From: a bacterium
Lineage (GTDB): Bacteria; Krumholzibacteriota; Krumholzibacteria; LZORAL124-64-63
Direction: 5' to 3'
Assembly (NCBI GenBank): GCA_030592025.1
Contig: JAUUZX010000139.1
Location: 1 to 5,586 of the forward strand
DNA: 5,586 bases
Shown here: positions 4,519-5,586 of the stretch, one piece after another
How positions within the stretch are numbered: position 1 is the first letter of the stretch
How the letters are laid out: every line of letters begins with the position of its first letter
Notes under the pieces: model-generated
Seen by the model: the letters and a program-made list of their open reading frames with translations, nothing else
Told to the model about the DNA's origin: nothing
Databases searched by the model: none
Program-made: the position numbers and the translations under genes

Positions 4519-5477
4519 ACAGAATCGGCCTGAAGATCAGTTGCCTCCTGGCCGCGGTCCTGATCTGGGTGCAGGTGGCGGCGACCTCCGTGGTGGAGCA
4601 GACGGCCGACCTGCCCCTCCAACTGTCGGGACTGGCCACCGACCTGACCGTGGCGGGCAGCGATATTCCCCGCAAGGTGCCGGTGCGTCTGCGGGGGGCG
4701 AAGTTGAGCCTGCTGACCCACACCTATTTCAATCGTTACGTGGGGGAGGTGCGGCTGAGTCTCGCCGACAGGGAGGCGGGGCCGGCGTTCTCCTATCAGT
4801 TGACCGAAGCGGACGTGATCAGCGATCTCGAGGTCGTGCGCATGGTGGCCGACACGCGGGTGCGTCTGCGCATCGACGAGGCCTGGACGCGGCGGTTGCC
4901 CGTGGTCCTGCGACTGCGGGGGGAGTGGCCCGAGGGCGTTGGCCTGCTCGACACGCCGTGGGTGGATCCGGATTCGGTGACGGTCACGGGGCCGTCCCGT
5001 TTCTTCACGGGGCTGGAGGCGGTCCGCACCGAGGGCATCGATCGCCAACGCCAGGATCAGACCGCCGCCCTGGATCTCGATCTGGTGCCGCCCCACGAGC
5101 ACTTGCGCATGGCGCCGGAACGGGTCGTGGCCCATCTTGGTCTGGCTCCCCTCGAGGAGCGGACCCTGGCCAACGTTCCGGTCATCCCGCTGGTCGACGC
5201 GGGTTGGCCGGAGGTGGGCATCTCCCCGCCGGTCGCGGACATGATGGTGCGGGGCGTCGCCGACTCGGTGCGCGCCCTGACGGTATCCCGTGTAGCGGTG
5301 ACGGTGGCGGTGGGGAACCGGTCCGAGGGCATCTACGTCCTGCCGGGCCGGGCGGAGCACCCGTCCTGGCTCACGGTGCTGGGCCTGGCGCCGCACGAGT
5401 TCCGGGTCATCGTCGGCAACCCGCCGCTGGAGGGCAGCGGTGCCGTGGCGGATACGGCAGGGGCCATCCATGAATGA
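4515..5477 (+). CDS. YbbR-domain (CdaR-like) membrane-anchored protein
   Basis: This 320-aa protein has a short N-terminal membrane helix (about 5-24, GLKISCLLAAVLIWVQVAAT) of the type that starts YbbR proteins, followed by extracytoplasmic beta-rich repeats. Repeat 1 (about 30-120) contains IPRKVPVRLRG. Repeat 2 (about 127-212) contains the typical VDPDSVTVTGP...LEAVRTEGID pattern. Repeat 3 (about 215-300) is more divergent (VGISPPVADMMVRG). In Firmicutes, CdaR binds and regulates the diadenylate cyclase CdaA, encoded next to it. Here no cdaA is upstream; the neighbour is an M23 peptidase, so a c-di-AMP role is only inference. ATG 4515 lacks a clear Shine-Dalgarno sequence and overlaps the stop of a candidate small ORF. 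The 3' end overlaps the next gene by 8 nt, indicating an operon. Confidence 0.85.
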   Translation: MNRIGLKISCLLAAVLIWVQVAATSVVEQTADLPLQLSGLATDLTVAGSDIPRKVPVRLRGAKLSLLTHTYFNRYVGEVRLSLADREAGPAFSYQLTEADVISDLEVVRMVADTRVRLRIDEAWTRRLPVVLRLRGEWPEGVGLLDTPWVDPDSVTVTGPSRFFTGLEAVRTEGIDRQRQDQTAALDLDLVPPHEHLRMAPERVVAHLGLAPLEERTLANVPVIPLVDAGWPEVGISPPVADMMVRGVADSVRALTVSRVAVTVAVGNRSEGIYVLPGRAEHPSWLTVLGLAPHEFRVIVGNPPLEGSGAVADTAGAIHE

Positions 5478-5586
5478 TTCCGCCCGCGGACGCGGACCTC
5501 GACGGGCGACGATCGCCGCCGGGTTGCTGGTCATCTTCCTGGCGCTGGGTGCGCTGGTGTGGCCCGGTCGGCAGGAGCGGACCGGC
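5470..5586 (+). CDS. Membrane-anchored or secreted protein, N-terminal fragment
   Basis: The gene starts in the window and runs off the right edge; 39 codons are visible. MNDSARGRGPRRATIAAGLL begins with an Arg-rich cytoplasmic segment and leads into one hydrophobic helix (about 13-31), followed by polar residues. This is a signal anchor or signal peptide with the positive-inside charge expected. The start is supported by AGGGG (5459-5463), 6 nt upstream, and by the 8-nt ATGAATGA overlap with the end of the YbbR gene, which implies one operon and coupled translation. The alternative ATG at 5474 opens a frame without a hydrophobic segment and is less likely. Nothing visible identifies the family; an envelope function fits the neighbours. 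Confidence 0.7.
   Translation, partial: MNDSARGRGPRRATIAAGLLVIFLALGALVWPGRQERTG

Noticed and set aside
4206..5534. Long minus-strand open frame (442 codons) opposite the YbbR gene
   Set aside because: Antisense shadow with the same His/Arg/Pro-rich composition and no recognisable motif; the plus strand encodes clear YbbR repeats.
1..5586. Mobile element, CRISPR array, tRNA or phage-defence system
   Set aside because: No transposase, integrase, terminal inverted repeats, spaced direct repeats, tRNA-like folds or defence domains were found on either strand.

Overview
The window is very GC-rich with strong G/C bias at third codon positions. It looks like a chromosomal cell-envelope and stress neighbourhood from a diderm bacterium. 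The evidence for a diderm is a probable LpxH-like lipid A enzyme start at the left edge and an exported HtrA protease with a signal peptide. The short sigma-70 factor without region 1.1 and the style of the M23 and YbbR proteins suggest an FCB-group-like or related uncultured lineage (inference; no taxonomic marker is present). I see no mobile element, CRISPR array, tRNA or rRNA.

Layout, left to right. Positions 1-51 carry, on the minus strand, the first 17 codons of a metallophosphoesterase. It diverges from a plus-strand gene (121-606) for a small helical protein with an acidic, proline-rich tail. A consensus TTGACA promoter overlaps that gene's stop codon. It leads into an approximately 88-nt leader with two hairpins, the second of which pairs with the likely ribosome-binding site of an HtrA/Do-type protease with two PDZ domains (728-2218). 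A hairpin-rich 105-nt gap with a perfect 18-bp palindrome follows, then a 284-aa sigma-70 factor (2324-3178) and a strong GC hairpin. A second TTGACA promoter (3294-3321) drives a membrane-anchored M23 peptidase (3362-4327). A structured 187-nt gap may encode a 21-residue peptide whose stop overlaps the start of a YbbR/CdaR-like protein (4515-5477). That gene overlaps by 8 nt a further membrane or secreted protein cut by the right edge.

How the genes may work together (inference): almost everything here acts at or just outside the inner membrane. That covers lipid A synthesis, periplasmic protein quality control, peptidoglycan hydrolysis and a YbbR-domain envelope regulator. The sigma factor sits directly behind htrA and may be co-transcribed with it, which would tie transcriptional output to envelope stress. 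The linkage of a sigma-70 factor to an M23/LytM protein recalls the nlpD-rpoS pair of enterobacteria in the reverse order.

No gene here belongs to an obviously new system. The most interesting signals are non-coding: the possible RBS-masking (thermometer-like) leader of htrA, the structured htrA-sigma gap, and the possible translationally coupled small ORF before the YbbR gene.
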